A stretch of DNA of 64,000 nucleotides, taken from the NCBI GenBank assembly GCA_023412495.1, contig JAEYNP010000086.1:36484-100483 (forward strand), in the 5' to 3' direction. This document shows, in pieces, positions 9,677-19,083 of this stretch; position 1 is the first letter of the stretch; each line of letters opens with the position of its first letter. The notes beneath the pieces are model-generated. The model was not told where the DNA came from, searched no databases, and saw only the letters and a list, made by a program, of their open reading frames with translations. The stretch comes from Pseudomonadota bacterium (GTDB lineage Bacteria > Desulfobacterota > Desulfobulbia > Desulfobulbales > Desulfocapsaceae). Both the position numbers and the translations under genes were made by a program.

Positions 9677-10354
9677 TCAGCGCTGGGAGATTTGCTGCCG
9701 TACCTGTCCTCTTCTCTCGTAGAGATCTGCCACCCGATGAAAGAGTTGCAGGCTTCTTCTTTGCAGTTTTTTAAGTGAAAAATAGTCGAAGTACCTGGAA
9801 AATGGGAGTATTTCTTTATTTGCGTACCTTCCCTTCAGGTCAATGATGCATGGATGCAGGCTGCCGTCGGCGTGCTTTCTCAAGACGATATTCTTGGAAT
9901 TGATGTCGAAGATCCAGATGCGGTTGTCGATCAAATAATTGCAGAAGGTCTTGGTCAGTTCGAGAATCTGAGCGATGTCGCAATCCTCCTGCAAGACAAC
10001 AGTATCCCAGATTGATCTTGAGACCGAGCCGTCGGCATCGCAAACACAGTCGCATAAAAGTCCCAGACCTTGATCGGTGGAGACAAAGCCACGGCAATGG
10101 CTAAAGAAGGACAGGTCCGTCCCCTCCCTGCACAGCAGCATATAGCCCTTCATTTCATGCCAGTTTGCCTGCGATTTGCGGCGGCCGAACAACGGCACCT
10201 TGACCACCAGGGCGGGATTGTGGGGATGAAGGTAGCATGCTCTCTCGCTGCCGTGGCTGATGAATAGTCGTTCGGAGAGATGGATGGGGGCGGGACCACC
10301 GCCGCTGGATTGCAGCATGCCTTGCAGGAATACTGAGTGAAGTTCTTTCGCCAT
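9677..10354 (-). CDS. YrbL-like (PhoP-network) protein-kinase-like protein
   Basis: About 225 residues resembling the YrbL/PhoP_reg family. Family-like segments are IHLSERLFISHGSERACYLHP near the N terminus, then DNRIWIFDINSKNIVL and CIIDLKG, which look like the catalytic and metal-binding loops of a kinase-like fold (D-x-N-x-x-N; DLKG). The biochemical role of YrbL is poorly known; in enterobacteria it is under PhoP control. The start is uncertain: ATG 10354 is used, but a TTG at 10432 is also open. It is co-directional with the membrane protein gene upstream. Confidence 0.75.
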   Translation of the reverse strand: MAKELHSVFLQGMLQSSGGGPAPIHLSERLFISHGSERACYLHPHNPALVVKVPLFGRRKSQANWHEMKGYMLLCREGTDLSFFSHCRGFVSTDQGLGLLCDCVCDADGSVSRSIWDTVVLQEDCDIAQILELTKTFCNYLIDNRIWIFDINSKNIVLRKHADGSLHPCIIDLKGRYANKEILPFSRYFDYFSLKKLQRRSLQLFHRVADLYERRGQVRQQISQR

Positions 10355-10642
10355 GGGAAGATGAAGATGGTGCACTGCGGCTTTATCCGGACCTTTGCCT
10401 TGTAAGGGAAACTCGCACGTTAAAGACAACAAGAAACTGAAGCTGCTTTTTTCCTAACATAATTTAGAGCTATTATCAAAAACAAAAACAGCAGAATGGC
10501 GTTCAGGCCAGCAGCGGCAGGCTGGTGAAAGGACGAAAATCCTTTTTTGAGCCGCCATGATCTCGCGCCTGAGAGGATTCGCGACTGGATTGGACAATCC
10601 GCCGGAGCTGTTCAGAAACCGGTTTCATCCCCAATGAGGCTG

Positions 10643-11368
10643 TCACAAGCGGTTTGCCTCACCTGCCGCGCCGATGGTTCCAATAGACTGCTTCCTAACG
10701 CTTTCCCCGCTGTACTGCAGCAGCGCCCGGATGAAAAATACCGGGATGAAGAGTTCCATGCACTCTTCCATGGTCCGTGAGACCGTTCTGGGGTCCCAGG
10801 ACAATGGCAGAAATAATTCGAAGAGTTTGGTGTTGCCGTCGAGCGATTTACTGAGCACTATGCAGCAGATTGCACAAACGATTGATACGGCATAGGGTCG
10901 TCCACCGACAAGATCTTTCATGAAATCGGGCAGCGCTTTACGCAGATAGAAAAAACCGTAGGCGAGCAGCACGAAAATAAAAAAGCCTACCACGGCCTTC
11001 TCCGTTATTGGAACAGCGGGGCTGACAAAGAATTTTATCTTGGACATGCTCATGGTGGTGAACCGGGCATGAAAATCCAGCTCTCTCAAACCCAGGAGAA
11101 GAAGAAAAAGAGCAGGAGCAAGGCTGGTGCGGATTACTCCTGTGAAATTGAAATAAAATATGAAAATGCAGAAAAGAAAATAGCCTGCCGCAGAGAGCGT
11201 CTCGACCGGTCCGTTCTCCCGCACCATTTCGCCGGGGATTTTGCCTGGCAGAAGCGACAGGCCGACGACCAGCAGTAAATAGACCGTGGCGATTTTCAGT
11301 ATGGAGACGAGATTGCGCTGATTATGGGCATGCATCGCACATCGATGTGGTTGTACGGATTTTATCAT
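10643..11368 (-). CDS. Unrecognised multi-pass membrane protein
   Basis: About 241 residues with roughly six hydrophobic helices (for example IATVYLLLVVGLSLLPG and AAGYFLFCIFIFYFNF). I do not recognise the family. Conserved-looking polar motifs between helices are ENGPVETLSAAGY and LRELDFHARFTTMSMSK, which could face a common site. It reads toward the YrbL-like gene, 288 bp away, and may be co-transcribed. The start is unclear: ATG 11368 is used; ATG 11335 or TTG 11392 are alternatives, and none has a good ribosome-binding site. Confidence 0.6.
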   Translation of the reverse strand: MIKSVQPHRCAMHAHNQRNLVSILKIATVYLLLVVGLSLLPGKIPGEMVRENGPVETLSAAGYFLFCIFIFYFNFTGVIRTSLAPALFLLLLGLRELDFHARFTTMSMSKIKFFVSPAVPITEKAVVGFFIFVLLAYGFFYLRKALPDFMKDLVGGRPYAVSIVCAICCIVLSKSLDGNTKLFELFLPLSWDPRTVSRTMEECMELFIPVFFIRALLQYSGESVRKQSIGTIGAAGEANRL

Positions 11369-11407
11369 GCCGGCCCGCTTATTTTCCCCCAAGTTCGGCC
11401 AAACTCT

Positions 11408-11593
11408 TCAGGCATGCTTGCAGTTGCGCCAGTTCAATGCCGGTGCGCCTATGAAGGCGTGTCGATTATTGTCGGAGGAGTAAATATTGGTAATGGGCGT
11501 TCTTCCCTGCTGCAGATTGTAAGAAACGCGTAGAAGCTCCCGAGACAAGCTGCTGCTTTTGATAGGAAGAGAATACTCGCCTTCAGGCTTCAA
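11408..11593 (-). CDS. Possible small protein (61 aa), TTG start
   Basis: The frame opens with TTG at 11593, 12 nt after a strong AAGGAGG, and ends with TGA 39 nt before the ATG of the membrane protein gene. The two reading frames are the same, so the TGA at 11408-11410 could also be a nonsense change in a longer gene. The sequence is unrecognised. It is listed because the ribosome-binding site is better than that of its neighbour. Confidence 0.25.
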   Translation of the reverse strand: MKPEGEYSLPIKSSSLSRELLRVSYNLQQGRTPITNIYSSDNNRHAFIGAPALNWRNCKHA

Positions 11594-11945
11594 AGCTAGA
11601 TTTTTCCTCCTTTCGTTCCTCTCTCTTCGAAAAAGCCAAACGCCAACTCTTCGTTCCGTCGGATTCCAGCCTGTAAGCCAAATGTATTTTCTCGGTTATC
11701 AATCATTCTCAGGATAAGGCATCATAGGGCGAGACAAAAGTGTGTGTCATTCTGCCCCATTCCCCCATCTCCATTGTTTCATTCTGACCCGTCCTCCCCA
11801 AGATGTCGTTTTCTGTAAGTTTTCGTCTTCCGATTCGGCAAAACGAAGGGTGGTTAGGCTATTGATCATCGCCATCCAAAGACAAGGTGTCTCTTCGGGA
11901 CGTATACCTTATTACTAATGAAATGAATTTATAGATAAAATTATC
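11594..11945. other. Non-coding stretch with three TCATTCT direct repeats
   Basis: No gene is seen here. The word TCATTCT occurs at 11703, 11747 and 11779; the last two extend to TCATTCTGMCCC and are 32 bp apart, about three helical turns. They lie about 195-225 bp upstream of the start expected from the sigma-54 promoter at 11946, so they could be enhancer sites for an NtrC-type activator. This is inference. Confidence 0.35.
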
Positions 11946-11961
11946 TGGCACGCCTATTGCT
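11946..11961 (+). promoter_or_regulatory. Full-consensus sigma-54 promoter for the alcohol dehydrogenase
   Basis: TGGCACG-CCTA-TTGCT matches every defined position of the -24/-12 consensus. The predicted start near 11973 leaves a leader of about 180 nt before the dehydrogenase ATG. The leader holds a CCCCATGTGGGG palindrome (12051-12062) and a 14-bp inverted repeat. Confidence 0.85.
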
Positions 11962-12060
11962 ACAGTCATCGTGCGCAAACTTCTGGATCCAGGTCGGGCA
12001 AAAAACCAGCTTGATAAACCAATCCCCAAGATACGGGACTCTTGTCAGTTCCCCATGTGG

Positions 12061-12122
12061 GGATAAGTCCTTCACGAAAAATACGTGTGGCAGGTAGGAA
12101 CACAGACGATTTTTCGTGAAGG
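12061..12122. repeat. 14-bp perfect inverted repeat in the dehydrogenase leader (copy of the dispersed repeat)
   Basis: Arms CCTTCACGAAAAAT (12069-12082) and its complement (12109-12122) are separated by 26 nt. With the preceding GGATAAGT, the left arm matches, in reverse orientation, the core of the dispersed intergenic repeat found at 15571, 27449, 34536 and 36509. In RNA it would fold just upstream of the AAAAAGGAAGG ribosome-binding region of the next gene. Confidence 0.7.
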
Positions 12123-12151
12123 GCTGAACCTTAAAAAGGAAGGTACACACT

Positions 12152-13333
12152 ATGGCTATTCGTGAAGAAGTATACGGTTATTTCATTCCCAGCGTTACCC
12201 TGATCGGCATCGGCGCTTCCAAACAGATACCCGCCAAAATCAAGGCCCTCGGCGGCAGTAAGCCGCTCATCGTCACCGACAAGGGCATCACCGGAGCCGG
12301 CATCACCAAGCAGATCACCGACTTGCTCGACGAGGCGGGGATGAAATATGTGGTTTTCGACGAGACCATCCCCAACCCGACCGATACCAATGTCCATGAC
12401 GGCGTGGATGTGTACAAGAAGAACAACTGCGACAGCCTGATCACTCTGGGCGGAGGCTCCTCCCACGACTGCGGCAAGGGCGTCGGCCTGGTGATCGCCA
12501 ACGGCGGCAAGATCCACGACTACGAGGGCGTGGACAAGTCCTCCAACCCCATGCCGCCCTACGTCGCGGTCAACACCACCGCCGGCACCGCCTCCGAGAT
12601 GACCCGCTTCTGCATCATCACCGACACCTCGAGGAAGGTGAAGATGGCCATCGTCGACTGGCGCGTCACCCCGGGCGTCGCTCTGGACGATCCGCTGCTC
12701 ATGATGGGCATGCCGCCGGCGCTCACCGCCGCCACCGGCATGGATGCCCTGACCCACGCTGTTGAGGCCTATGTCTCGACCATCGCCACCCCGATGACCG
12801 ACTCCGCCGCGGAAAAGGCCATCGAGCTCATCGCCATCCATCTTCGTCCGGCGGTGGCCAACGGCAACGACATCGTCGCCCGCGAGGGTATGTGCTACGC
12901 CCAGTACCTGGCCGGCATGGCCTTCAACAATGCCAGCCTCGGCCATGTCCATGCCATGGCCCACCAGCTCGGCGGCTTCTACGACCTGCCCCACGGTGAG
13001 TGCAACGCCATCCTGCTGCCCCATGTGAGCCGCTTCAACCTCATCGCCAAGATGGACCGCTTCGTGAAGATCGCCAAGCTCATGGGCGAGAACGTGGACG
13101 GTCTCGCCCCCCGCGATGCGGCGGAACTGGCGCTGAAGGCGATCCAGAAGCTTTCCTCCGACATCGGTATCCCCTCGGGCCTCATCGAACTCGGCAAGCG
13201 CTACGGCAAGGATGTCAAGGCGGCAGACATCGAGATCATGACCGGCAACGCCCAGAAGGACGCCTGCGGTCTCACCAATCCGCGTTGTCCGAAGCACGCG
13301 GATGTCGCGGCAATCTACACGGCGGCGCTATAG
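12152..13333 (+). CDS. Iron-containing (group III) alcohol dehydrogenase
   Basis: 393-residue NAD(P)-dependent alcohol dehydrogenase interconverting alcohols and aldehydes. The nucleotide site is marked by TLGGGSSHDCGKG, and metal ligands are expected in GMDALTHAVEAY and in GHVHAMAHQLGGFYDLPHGECNA. Length is normal. The gene has a full-consensus sigma-54 promoter and a long structured leader, and is followed by an AOR-family oxidoreductase. Together the pair could convert a primary alcohol to aldehyde and then acid, with electrons going to NAD and ferredoxin (inference). Codon use is strongly biased to C/G third positions, suggesting high expression. Confidence 0.93.
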   Translation: MAIREEVYGYFIPSVTLIGIGASKQIPAKIKALGGSKPLIVTDKGITGAGITKQITDLLDEAGMKYVVFDETIPNPTDTNVHDGVDVYKKNNCDSLITLGGGSSHDCGKGVGLVIANGGKIHDYEGVDKSSNPMPPYVAVNTTAGTASEMTRFCIITDTSRKVKMAIVDWRVTPGVALDDPLLMMGMPPALTAATGMDALTHAVEAYVSTIATPMTDSAAEKAIELIAIHLRPAVANGNDIVAREGMCYAQYLAGMAFNNASLGHVHAMAHQLGGFYDLPHGECNAILLPHVSRFNLIAKMDRFVKIAKLMGENVDGLAPRDAAELALKAIQKLSSDIGIPSGLIELGKRYGKDVKAADIEIMTGNAQKDACGLTNPRCPKHADVAAIYTAAL

Positions 13334-13354
13334 CTATAATTCGGCCGCTGAGGC

Positions 13355-13393
13355 GATCGGGGCACGTCGCGACCGTGCTCCGATCAGTTTTTT
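13355..13393 (+). terminator. Rho-independent terminator after the alcohol dehydrogenase
   Basis: GATCGGGGCACG and CGTGCTCCGATC form a 12-bp stem (one G-T pair) around a 7-nt loop, followed by AG and TTTTTT. It lies between the dehydrogenase and AOR genes, so AOR is transcribed by read-through or from its own promoter. A second short hairpin, CCCTCC-TCCT-GGAGGG (13481-13496), sits just before the AOR gene. Confidence 0.85.
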
Positions 13394-13523
13394 CACCCGT
13401 CAGTGGGGTGCCGAAAAGAGTCCTCGTTGTGGGGATTTTCAATGACGAAAGGACAACCGGCGAACAACCGCCAAACCCTGCCCTCCTCCTGGAGGGTTTG
13501 ACATGAAATGAGGAAGAAAAACC

Positions 13524-15251
13524 ATGGCTGATAAAATTTTTCGTGTGAACATGTCCGTTTTGAGCTCCCGAATCGAAGAGGTTCCGGCCGGATGGATGGG
13601 GCTTGGCGGTCGTGGGTTGACCTCTACAGTGGTCGCCGCTGAAGTGGAACCGACCTGTCATCCGCTTGGACCCGGCAACAAGCTGGTGATCGCCCCCGGA
13701 CTGTTGTCAGGCACCCAGGCGGCCAATTCGGGCCGGATCTCCTGCGGGGCGAAGAGCCCGCTCACCGGGACCATCAAGGAGGCCAACGCCGGCGGCACCT
13801 CCGCTCAGATACTGGCACGGCACGGTATCAAGGCGCTGATTATCGAAGGACTGCCCAAGGATGACATGTGGTACGGCCTGCTGGTTTCGGCAAGCGGCGT
13901 CAAGATTGTCGAAGAGACCGAACTGGTCGGCTGCGGCAACTACGAGGTGGTGCAGAAACTCAACGCCCGTCTGGGCGAGAAATGGGCGGTGATCACCACC
14001 GGTCCGGCGGGCGAGATGAAGATGAACGCTGCCAACATCTCAGTGAAGGATCCGGGCTCGCGTCTCCGCTCCTGCGGCCGCGGCGGCCTTGGCGCGGTTA
14101 TGGGCGCAAAAAAGGTCAAGTTCATCGCCATCGAACCCACCGACGCGATTATCGATATCGCCCGGCCCGAGGAGTTCAAGAGTGCCAGCCGGGCCTTCGC
14201 CAAGGCCTTGGTCGACAACCCGATCAGCCAGGCGCTGGCCCAGTACGGCACCAACGTGCTGGTCAACATCATCAACGAGGCCGGCGGCCTGCCGACCAGG
14301 AACTTCACCCTGGGCCAGTTCGAGGGCCATGAGGCCATCTCCGGCGAGACCATGCACGACATCATCGTCGAGCGCGGCGGCCGGCCCAAGCATAACTGCC
14401 ATCAGGGCTGCGTCATCAACTGCTCGCAGCTTTACAACGACCGCGACAAGAAATATCTGACCTCCGGCTTCGAGTACGAGTCGATCTGGGCCATGGGCGC
14501 CGACTGCTGCGTCGACAATCTCGACCACATCGCCGAGGCCGACCACCTCATGGACGACCTGGGCCTTGACACCATCGAGACCTCCGTGGCCTTCGGCGTG
14601 GCCATGGAAGCTGGCGTCCTGCCCTTCGGCGACGGAGCGGGGGTCTGCCGGATGCTCAAAGACGAGATCGGCCGCGGCACCGCCATCGGCCGGATCATCG
14701 GCAACGGCGCGGCGAGCGTCGGCCGGTCCTTCGGGCTGACCCGCGTGCCGGTGGTCAAGAACCAGGCCATCCCGGCCTACGATCCGCGGTCGATTAAAGG
14801 CATCGGCATCACCTACGCCACCTCGACCCAAGGGGCGGATCATACCATGGGCTATACCATCGCTACCAACATCCTCGGCGTCGGCGGCAAGCTCGATCCG
14901 CTCAGCAAGGAAGGCCAGGTGGAGCTGTCCCGCAACCTGCAGATCGCCACCGCGGCCATCGACTCCACCGGCATGTGCCTGTTCATCGCCTTCGCCGCCC
15001 TGGACGACCCGAACTGCCTGCCGGCCCTGATCGACATGATCAATGCCCGCTTCGGCATCGCCCTCACCGCCGACGATGTGACCAACCTCGGCAAGACCAT
15101 ACTCAAGACCGAGCGGGGCTTCAATATGGCGGCGGGCTTCACCAGCCAGGACGACCGACTGCCGGAATTCTTCAAACATGAGCCGCTCCCGCCGCATAAC
15201 GTGGTGTGGGATATCGACGACTCGGCAATCGATTCCTTCTGGAATTTCTAA
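13524..15251 (+). CDS. Aldehyde:ferredoxin oxidoreductase family protein (tungsten/molybdenum)
   Basis: 575-residue tungstopterin-family oxidoreductase. The N-terminal domain has the bis-pterin-binding motifs (GRGLTS, GRISCGAKSPLTG, SCGRGGLGAVMGAKK). [4Fe-4S] ligands are Cys292, Cys296 and Cys300 in CHQGCVINC plus Cys485 in STGMCLF. The C-x3-C spacing differs from C-x2-C of Pyrococcus AOR and resembles the YdhV-like subgroup. It is likely to oxidise an aldehyde to the acid, or reduce the acid, using ferredoxin. The alcohol dehydrogenase immediately upstream supports an alcohol/aldehyde/acid role. Substrate and metal cannot be read from the sequence. Confidence 0.9.
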   Translation: MADKIFRVNMSVLSSRIEEVPAGWMGLGGRGLTSTVVAAEVEPTCHPLGPGNKLVIAPGLLSGTQAANSGRISCGAKSPLTGTIKEANAGGTSAQILARHGIKALIIEGLPKDDMWYGLLVSASGVKIVEETELVGCGNYEVVQKLNARLGEKWAVITTGPAGEMKMNAANISVKDPGSRLRSCGRGGLGAVMGAKKVKFIAIEPTDAIIDIARPEEFKSASRAFAKALVDNPISQALAQYGTNVLVNIINEAGGLPTRNFTLGQFEGHEAISGETMHDIIVERGGRPKHNCHQGCVINCSQLYNDRDKKYLTSGFEYESIWAMGADCCVDNLDHIAEADHLMDDLGLDTIETSVAFGVAMEAGVLPFGDGAGVCRMLKDEIGRGTAIGRIIGNGAASVGRSFGLTRVPVVKNQAIPAYDPRSIKGIGITYATSTQGADHTMGYTIATNILGVGGKLDPLSKEGQVELSRNLQIATAAIDSTGMCLFIAFAALDDPNCLPALIDMINARFGIALTADDVTNLGKTILKTERGFNMAAGFTSQDDRLPEFFKHEPLPPHNVVWDIDDSAIDSFWNF

Positions 15252-15299
15252 TGATTATGTAATTCCGCTCCCGGTGCCTCAGCCACGCCGGGTTACCCG

Positions 15300-15326
15300 G
15301 CAGGGGCGAACTCGTGTCGCCCCTGC
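15300..15326 (+). other. Hairpin after the AOR gene
   Basis: GCAGGGGCGA and TCGCCCCTGC form a perfect 10-bp stem with a 7-nt loop about 50 nt after the AOR stop. There is no T-run, so it is either a weak terminator or a 3'-end stabiliser. Confidence 0.55.
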
Positions 15327-15488
15327 ATCTTCTCCCGTTCCCCTCCTGTCTCATCGGTATCATCTGTAATTCGCTTTCGACAATTCTCGCACTTGTTGAA
15401 ATTCCAAATCTTGTTTTTAATCCTCCCGAAGTAAAGAATTTAGCCGATGAGCGTTGTCCGGCTCGGAGAGCCTGGAAAGATGCCGTCC

Positions 15489-15591
15489 AATGCGGGCTGA
15501 CGCCCGCAACCCAAGGGTTCTTATCCCTCCTCCTGCAGAGGGGACTCTTTTCAGTACCCGCTTGTGGGGTATAAGTACCTTCACGAAATTC
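15489..15591 (-). repeat. Dispersed intergenic repeat, copy before hrpB
   Basis: Read on the minus strand, 15571-15591 is GAATTTCGTGAAGGTACTTAT, identical to 27449-27469. 15489-15512 is a 24-bp module with the hairpin GCGGGC-GTCA-GCCCGC, identical to 36564-36587. The copy fills much of the 385-bp gap between the AOR gene and hrpB, in which I see no gene. Confidence 0.8.
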
Positions 15592-15636
15592 ATTCAAAAA
15601 GCAAGAAACGGATTTCTAAGGTTTTAAGGAGGAAAC

Positions 15637-18138
15637 TTGTCGCTGCCGCAGCTGCCGATCCATCAAGTCCTGCCCGAGCTGAAGAAGGCTCTCGCCGCCG
15701 GTTCCGCGGTGCTCGCCGCGCCACCGGGTTCGGGCAAGACCACCATCGTGCCCCTTGCCCTGCTGGATGAAGCCTGGCTCGCCGGGCGAAATATCCTGAT
15801 GCTCGAACCCCGGCGGCTGGCCGCGCGGGCGGCGGCGGGGCGCATGGCGAGTCTTCTGGGGGAGCCGATCGGGGAGACGGTGGGGTATCAGATCCGCTTC
15901 GACCGGCAGATATCGGCCGCGACGCGGATCGAGGTGCTGACGGAAGGAATCCTTACCCGCCGCCTGCAGAGCGTCCCCGACCTGCCGGAGGTCGGACTGA
16001 TCGTCTTCGACGAATTCCATGAACGTTCCATCCACGCCGATCTGGCGCTTGCCCTGTGCCTCGATCTCTGCCAGTTGAAGAGCGACCTGCGGCTGCTCGT
16101 GATGTCGGCGACCCTCGATACGGGTGCGGTGGCCGGTCTTCTGGGCGGGGCACCGGTGATCACCGGCGAGGGGCAGAGTTATCCGGTCGAGGTGGAGTAC
16201 CTGCAGAGGGCTGCGACGGGATCGATCGCCGAGGTCACCGCCGCAGGCGTGCGGCGGGTGGTGGAAATGCGGCAGGGCGACGTGCTGGCGTTTTTGCCCG
16301 GTGCCGGGGAGATCCGGGAGGTTAGGCGGTTGCTGGAGGATGAGCCTCTCTTCAGTGACATCGTCCTTGCCCCGCTCTTCGGCGACCTTGCGCAGAGCGA
16401 GCAGGATAGGGCGATTCTGCCGGACCCGCGCGGCCGGCGGAGGGTGATCCTTGCTACCTCGATCGCCGAGACCAGCCTCACCATAGAAGGGATTGGATGC
16501 GTGGTCGACGGCGGCTGGTCGAGAAGGCCTCAGTTCGACCCCGGCAACGGCCTCACCAGGCTGATGACCGTGCGGGTCTCGAAGGCCGCGGCCGACCAGC
16601 GAGCGGGTCGGGCCGGACGGCTGGGACCCGGATATTGTCTGAGGCTATGGACGAAGGAGGAGCACCATAGCCTGGTGCCTTTCCATCCGCCGGAGATCGT
16701 CACCGCCGATCTCGCCCAGGTCGCTCTGGAGCTGGCCCTGTGGGGGGCCGGAGAGCCGGGCGAGCTGCGCTGGCTCGACCCGCTCCGCCCGGGGCCGTAC
16801 CGCCAGGCCTGCGATCTGCTGCAGTCCCTCGGAGCGCTCACTAATGCCGGCCAGATCCAGATCACCGAGACCGGAAGACGGCTCGCCGCCCTGCCCATCC
16901 ATCCCCGTCTCGGCCATATGCTGCTGATGGCAAAGGAAACGGGACAGGGGCCACTGGCTTGCGATCTCGCGGCGATTCTCGCCGAGCGCGACCTTCTCCG
17001 CCGGGGTTCCGCCGAATTGCGGCTTCGGGCGAGTCTGCTCGAACAATGGCGGCGGAGAGGGGACGAAGCTGTCGTCCGGGCCGGCGGCGATCCGGCGCTT
17101 TGCCGCCGCGTTGACCGGGAGGCCAAACGCTGGCGGCAAATGCTTGGCTGCGGCAAGGGCCCACGCTACCCCGAGACCATCGGTGAGCTGCTGGTCTACG
17201 CCTATCCCGACCGGATCGCGAGACGGCGGGCCGAGGCGCGGGACCGCTACCAGCTTGCAAGCGGCCGCGGCGTCGTCCTGCCTCCGGCGGATCCACTGGC
17301 CGCCTCCGAATTCCTGGTTGTGGCCCAGCTCGACGCGGGGCGGACCGAGGGGCGGATCTTCCTGGCCGAGCCCCTTGCCCTCGAGGCGCTTAAAGCGAAT
17401 CACCCGAAGCTGTTCCGCACCGCCGACGAGATCTTCTGGGACGACGGCGGAGCGAGGGTGGCGGCTGTCCGCCGCCTCTTCCTGGGAAGGCTCATCGTCG
17501 AAGAAAAGCCGCTCGTCGACCCGGCGCCCGAGAAGCTTGCCGCGGCCATGCTGGAGGGGGTCCGTCGTCTGGGCCTCGAGGCTCTGCCCTGGAACCGGGA
17601 GTCCCGCCAGCTGCAGGCCCGGATAGATTGCCTGCGCCGCCACCAGCCGGAGCTCGACTGGCCTGATCTCTCCGACGAGCGGCTGCAGACCGACCTCGAC
17701 TGGCTCGCCCCCTATCTCTCCGGTATCAGCCGCGCCGAGCAGCTGAGACAGCTCGATCTTGAGCGGATTCTTCTGGACCGGCTCTCCTGGCACCAGCGAC
17801 AGCAGCTGGAGCGGGAGGCACCCACCTCGATCACCGTCGCCAGCGGCTCAAAGATCCGCATCGAGTACCGTCCGGGGGAGCCTCCCGTCCTCTCCGTCAG
17901 ACTCCAGGAGATGTTCGGCGAGACCGCCACCCCCGCCGTCTGCGGCGGACGGATTCCGCTGCTCCTCCATCTGCTCTCCCCCGCCCGGCGGCCCATCCAG
18001 GTCACCGCCGACCTCGCCTCTTTCTGGCAAAACAGCTATCCCGAGGTAAAAAAGGAGCTGAAGGGCCGCTACCCCAAGCACTTCTGGCCCGACGATCCCC
18101 TCACCGCCGAGGCGGTTCGTGGGGTGAAAAAGCGTTAA
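15637..18138 (+). CDS. hrpB: ATP-dependent helicase HrpB
   Basis: 833-residue DEAH-type helicase. Motif I APPGSGKTT, motif II DEFH, motif III SAT and motif VI QRAGRAGR are all present, followed by helicase-associated domains and the HrpB C-terminal region. The cellular role is not well defined in any species. The TTG at 15637 is taken as the start because TAAGGAGG ends 4 nt before it and the next in-frame ATG falls well inside the helicase domain. Confidence 0.93.
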   Translation: MSLPQLPIHQVLPELKKALAAGSAVLAAPPGSGKTTIVPLALLDEAWLAGRNILMLEPRRLAARAAAGRMASLLGEPIGETVGYQIRFDRQISAATRIEVLTEGILTRRLQSVPDLPEVGLIVFDEFHERSIHADLALALCLDLCQLKSDLRLLVMSATLDTGAVAGLLGGAPVITGEGQSYPVEVEYLQRAATGSIAEVTAAGVRRVVEMRQGDVLAFLPGAGEIREVRRLLEDEPLFSDIVLAPLFGDLAQSEQDRAILPDPRGRRRVILATSIAETSLTIEGIGCVVDGGWSRRPQFDPGNGLTRLMTVRVSKAAADQRAGRAGRLGPGYCLRLWTKEEHHSLVPFHPPEIVTADLAQVALELALWGAGEPGELRWLDPLRPGPYRQACDLLQSLGALTNAGQIQITETGRRLAALPIHPRLGHMLLMAKETGQGPLACDLAAILAERDLLRRGSAELRLRASLLEQWRRRGDEAVVRAGGDPALCRRVDREAKRWRQMLGCGKGPRYPETIGELLVYAYPDRIARRRAEARDRYQLASGRGVVLPPADPLAASEFLVVAQLDAGRTEGRIFLAEPLALEALKANHPKLFRTADEIFWDDGGARVAAVRRLFLGRLIVEEKPLVDPAPEKLAAAMLEGVRRLGLEALPWNRESRQLQARIDCLRRHQPELDWPDLSDERLQTDLDWLAPYLSGISRAEQLRQLDLERILLDRLSWHQRQQLEREAPTSITVASGSKIRIEYRPGEPPVLSVRLQEMFGETATPAVCGGRIPLLLHLLSPARRPIQVTADLASFWQNSYPEVKKELKGRYPKHFWPDDPLTAEAVRGVKKR

Positions 18139-18171
18139 TCACAAAGATCGGCCTATTTAAATCGAAATTCA

Positions 18172-19050
18172 TGGACCAAAGCGGCATGCCAGATACCCGT
18201 TCATATTTCGGCGCTGGCCAAAGATGTTAGAAACCTCTTCGGCTGGCATGCGGCTTTGTTTCCGACAAGTCGAAGCGGAATGCACCGCATTACCGTTGGT
18301 GCTTGGCGACCAGCAGAAGATGGCAGGATGCAAGTTGTGTCTGGCCCAACAGGGCATGAAACTGTACATTACCAAGCGCCGGAAGCATCCAGACTTGATG
18401 AGGAAATGACGAAGTTTCTCTCATGGTTTAAAACTGAGCTGAAGCTTGACCCTGTGCTTAAAGCAGGTGTTGCCCATCTATGGTTTGTCACTATTCACCC
18501 ATTTGAAGACGGCAATGGGCGGATTGCACGTGCAATTGCGGACGTGGCTCTGGCAAAAGCAGATAGGACGTCCAATCGCTTCTATTCTATGTCCAGACAG
18601 ATTGAGCAGGAACGAAAAGCATATTAAACGCAGCTCGAGAGACAGCAAAAAGGCAGTGTCGATATTACATCTTGGTTGTCCTGGTTTTTAAATTGCTTTT
18701 TGCGCGCTGTTGTTAACGCAGAAGACACACTGTCCTCGGTTCTCTTTAAGGCGGAACTGTGGAACCGGATTAATCTTTATCCGGTGAATGAAAGACAGCC
18801 CGTTCTAATAAATCGCATGCTCGACAATTTTAAGGGGCACATGACCACATCGAAATATGCCAGTTTGTCAAATGCTCATCCGACACTGCACTCAGGGATG
18901 TGCGGGAACTCGTCGCCCGCCACATTCTGATTCAAAATCCGGGCGGCGGACGAAGCACAAGTTACCGTCTGATCACGGCAGAAGAACTGGATCAATCTGA
19001 TGATGGCAATGTTGAAGGAGATTCATTGAGAAATGCACCAAGAACCGCAT
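18172..19050 (+). pseudogene. Fic-family protein, inactivated
   Basis: Remains of a Fic AMP-transferase-type gene. One frame reads from about 18172 (GWHAALFPTSRSGMHRITVGAW) through the intact active-site motif HPFEDGNGRIARAIAD, then meets a TAA at 18625-18627 inside a stretch that in the family reads KxYYxQLE. The same frame continues past it (TQLERQQKGSVDITSWL). Near 18870 a one-base loss shifts the frame, after which the winged-helix end continues (SSDTALRDVRELVARHILIQNPGGGRSTSYRLI). The N-terminal part is missing, cut at the end of hrpB. There are thus three separate lesions. Base composition is lower in GC than the neighbours, suggesting acquired DNA. Confidence 0.85.
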
Positions 19051-19083
19051 CGCTACGCTCCGACAGCCCGACCGGAATCAAAT

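Noticed and set aside
18625..18627. TAA in the Fic gene as a recoding site
   Set aside because: TAA is not a selenocysteine codon, a second frameshift follows, and the N terminus is missing, so this is simple decay.
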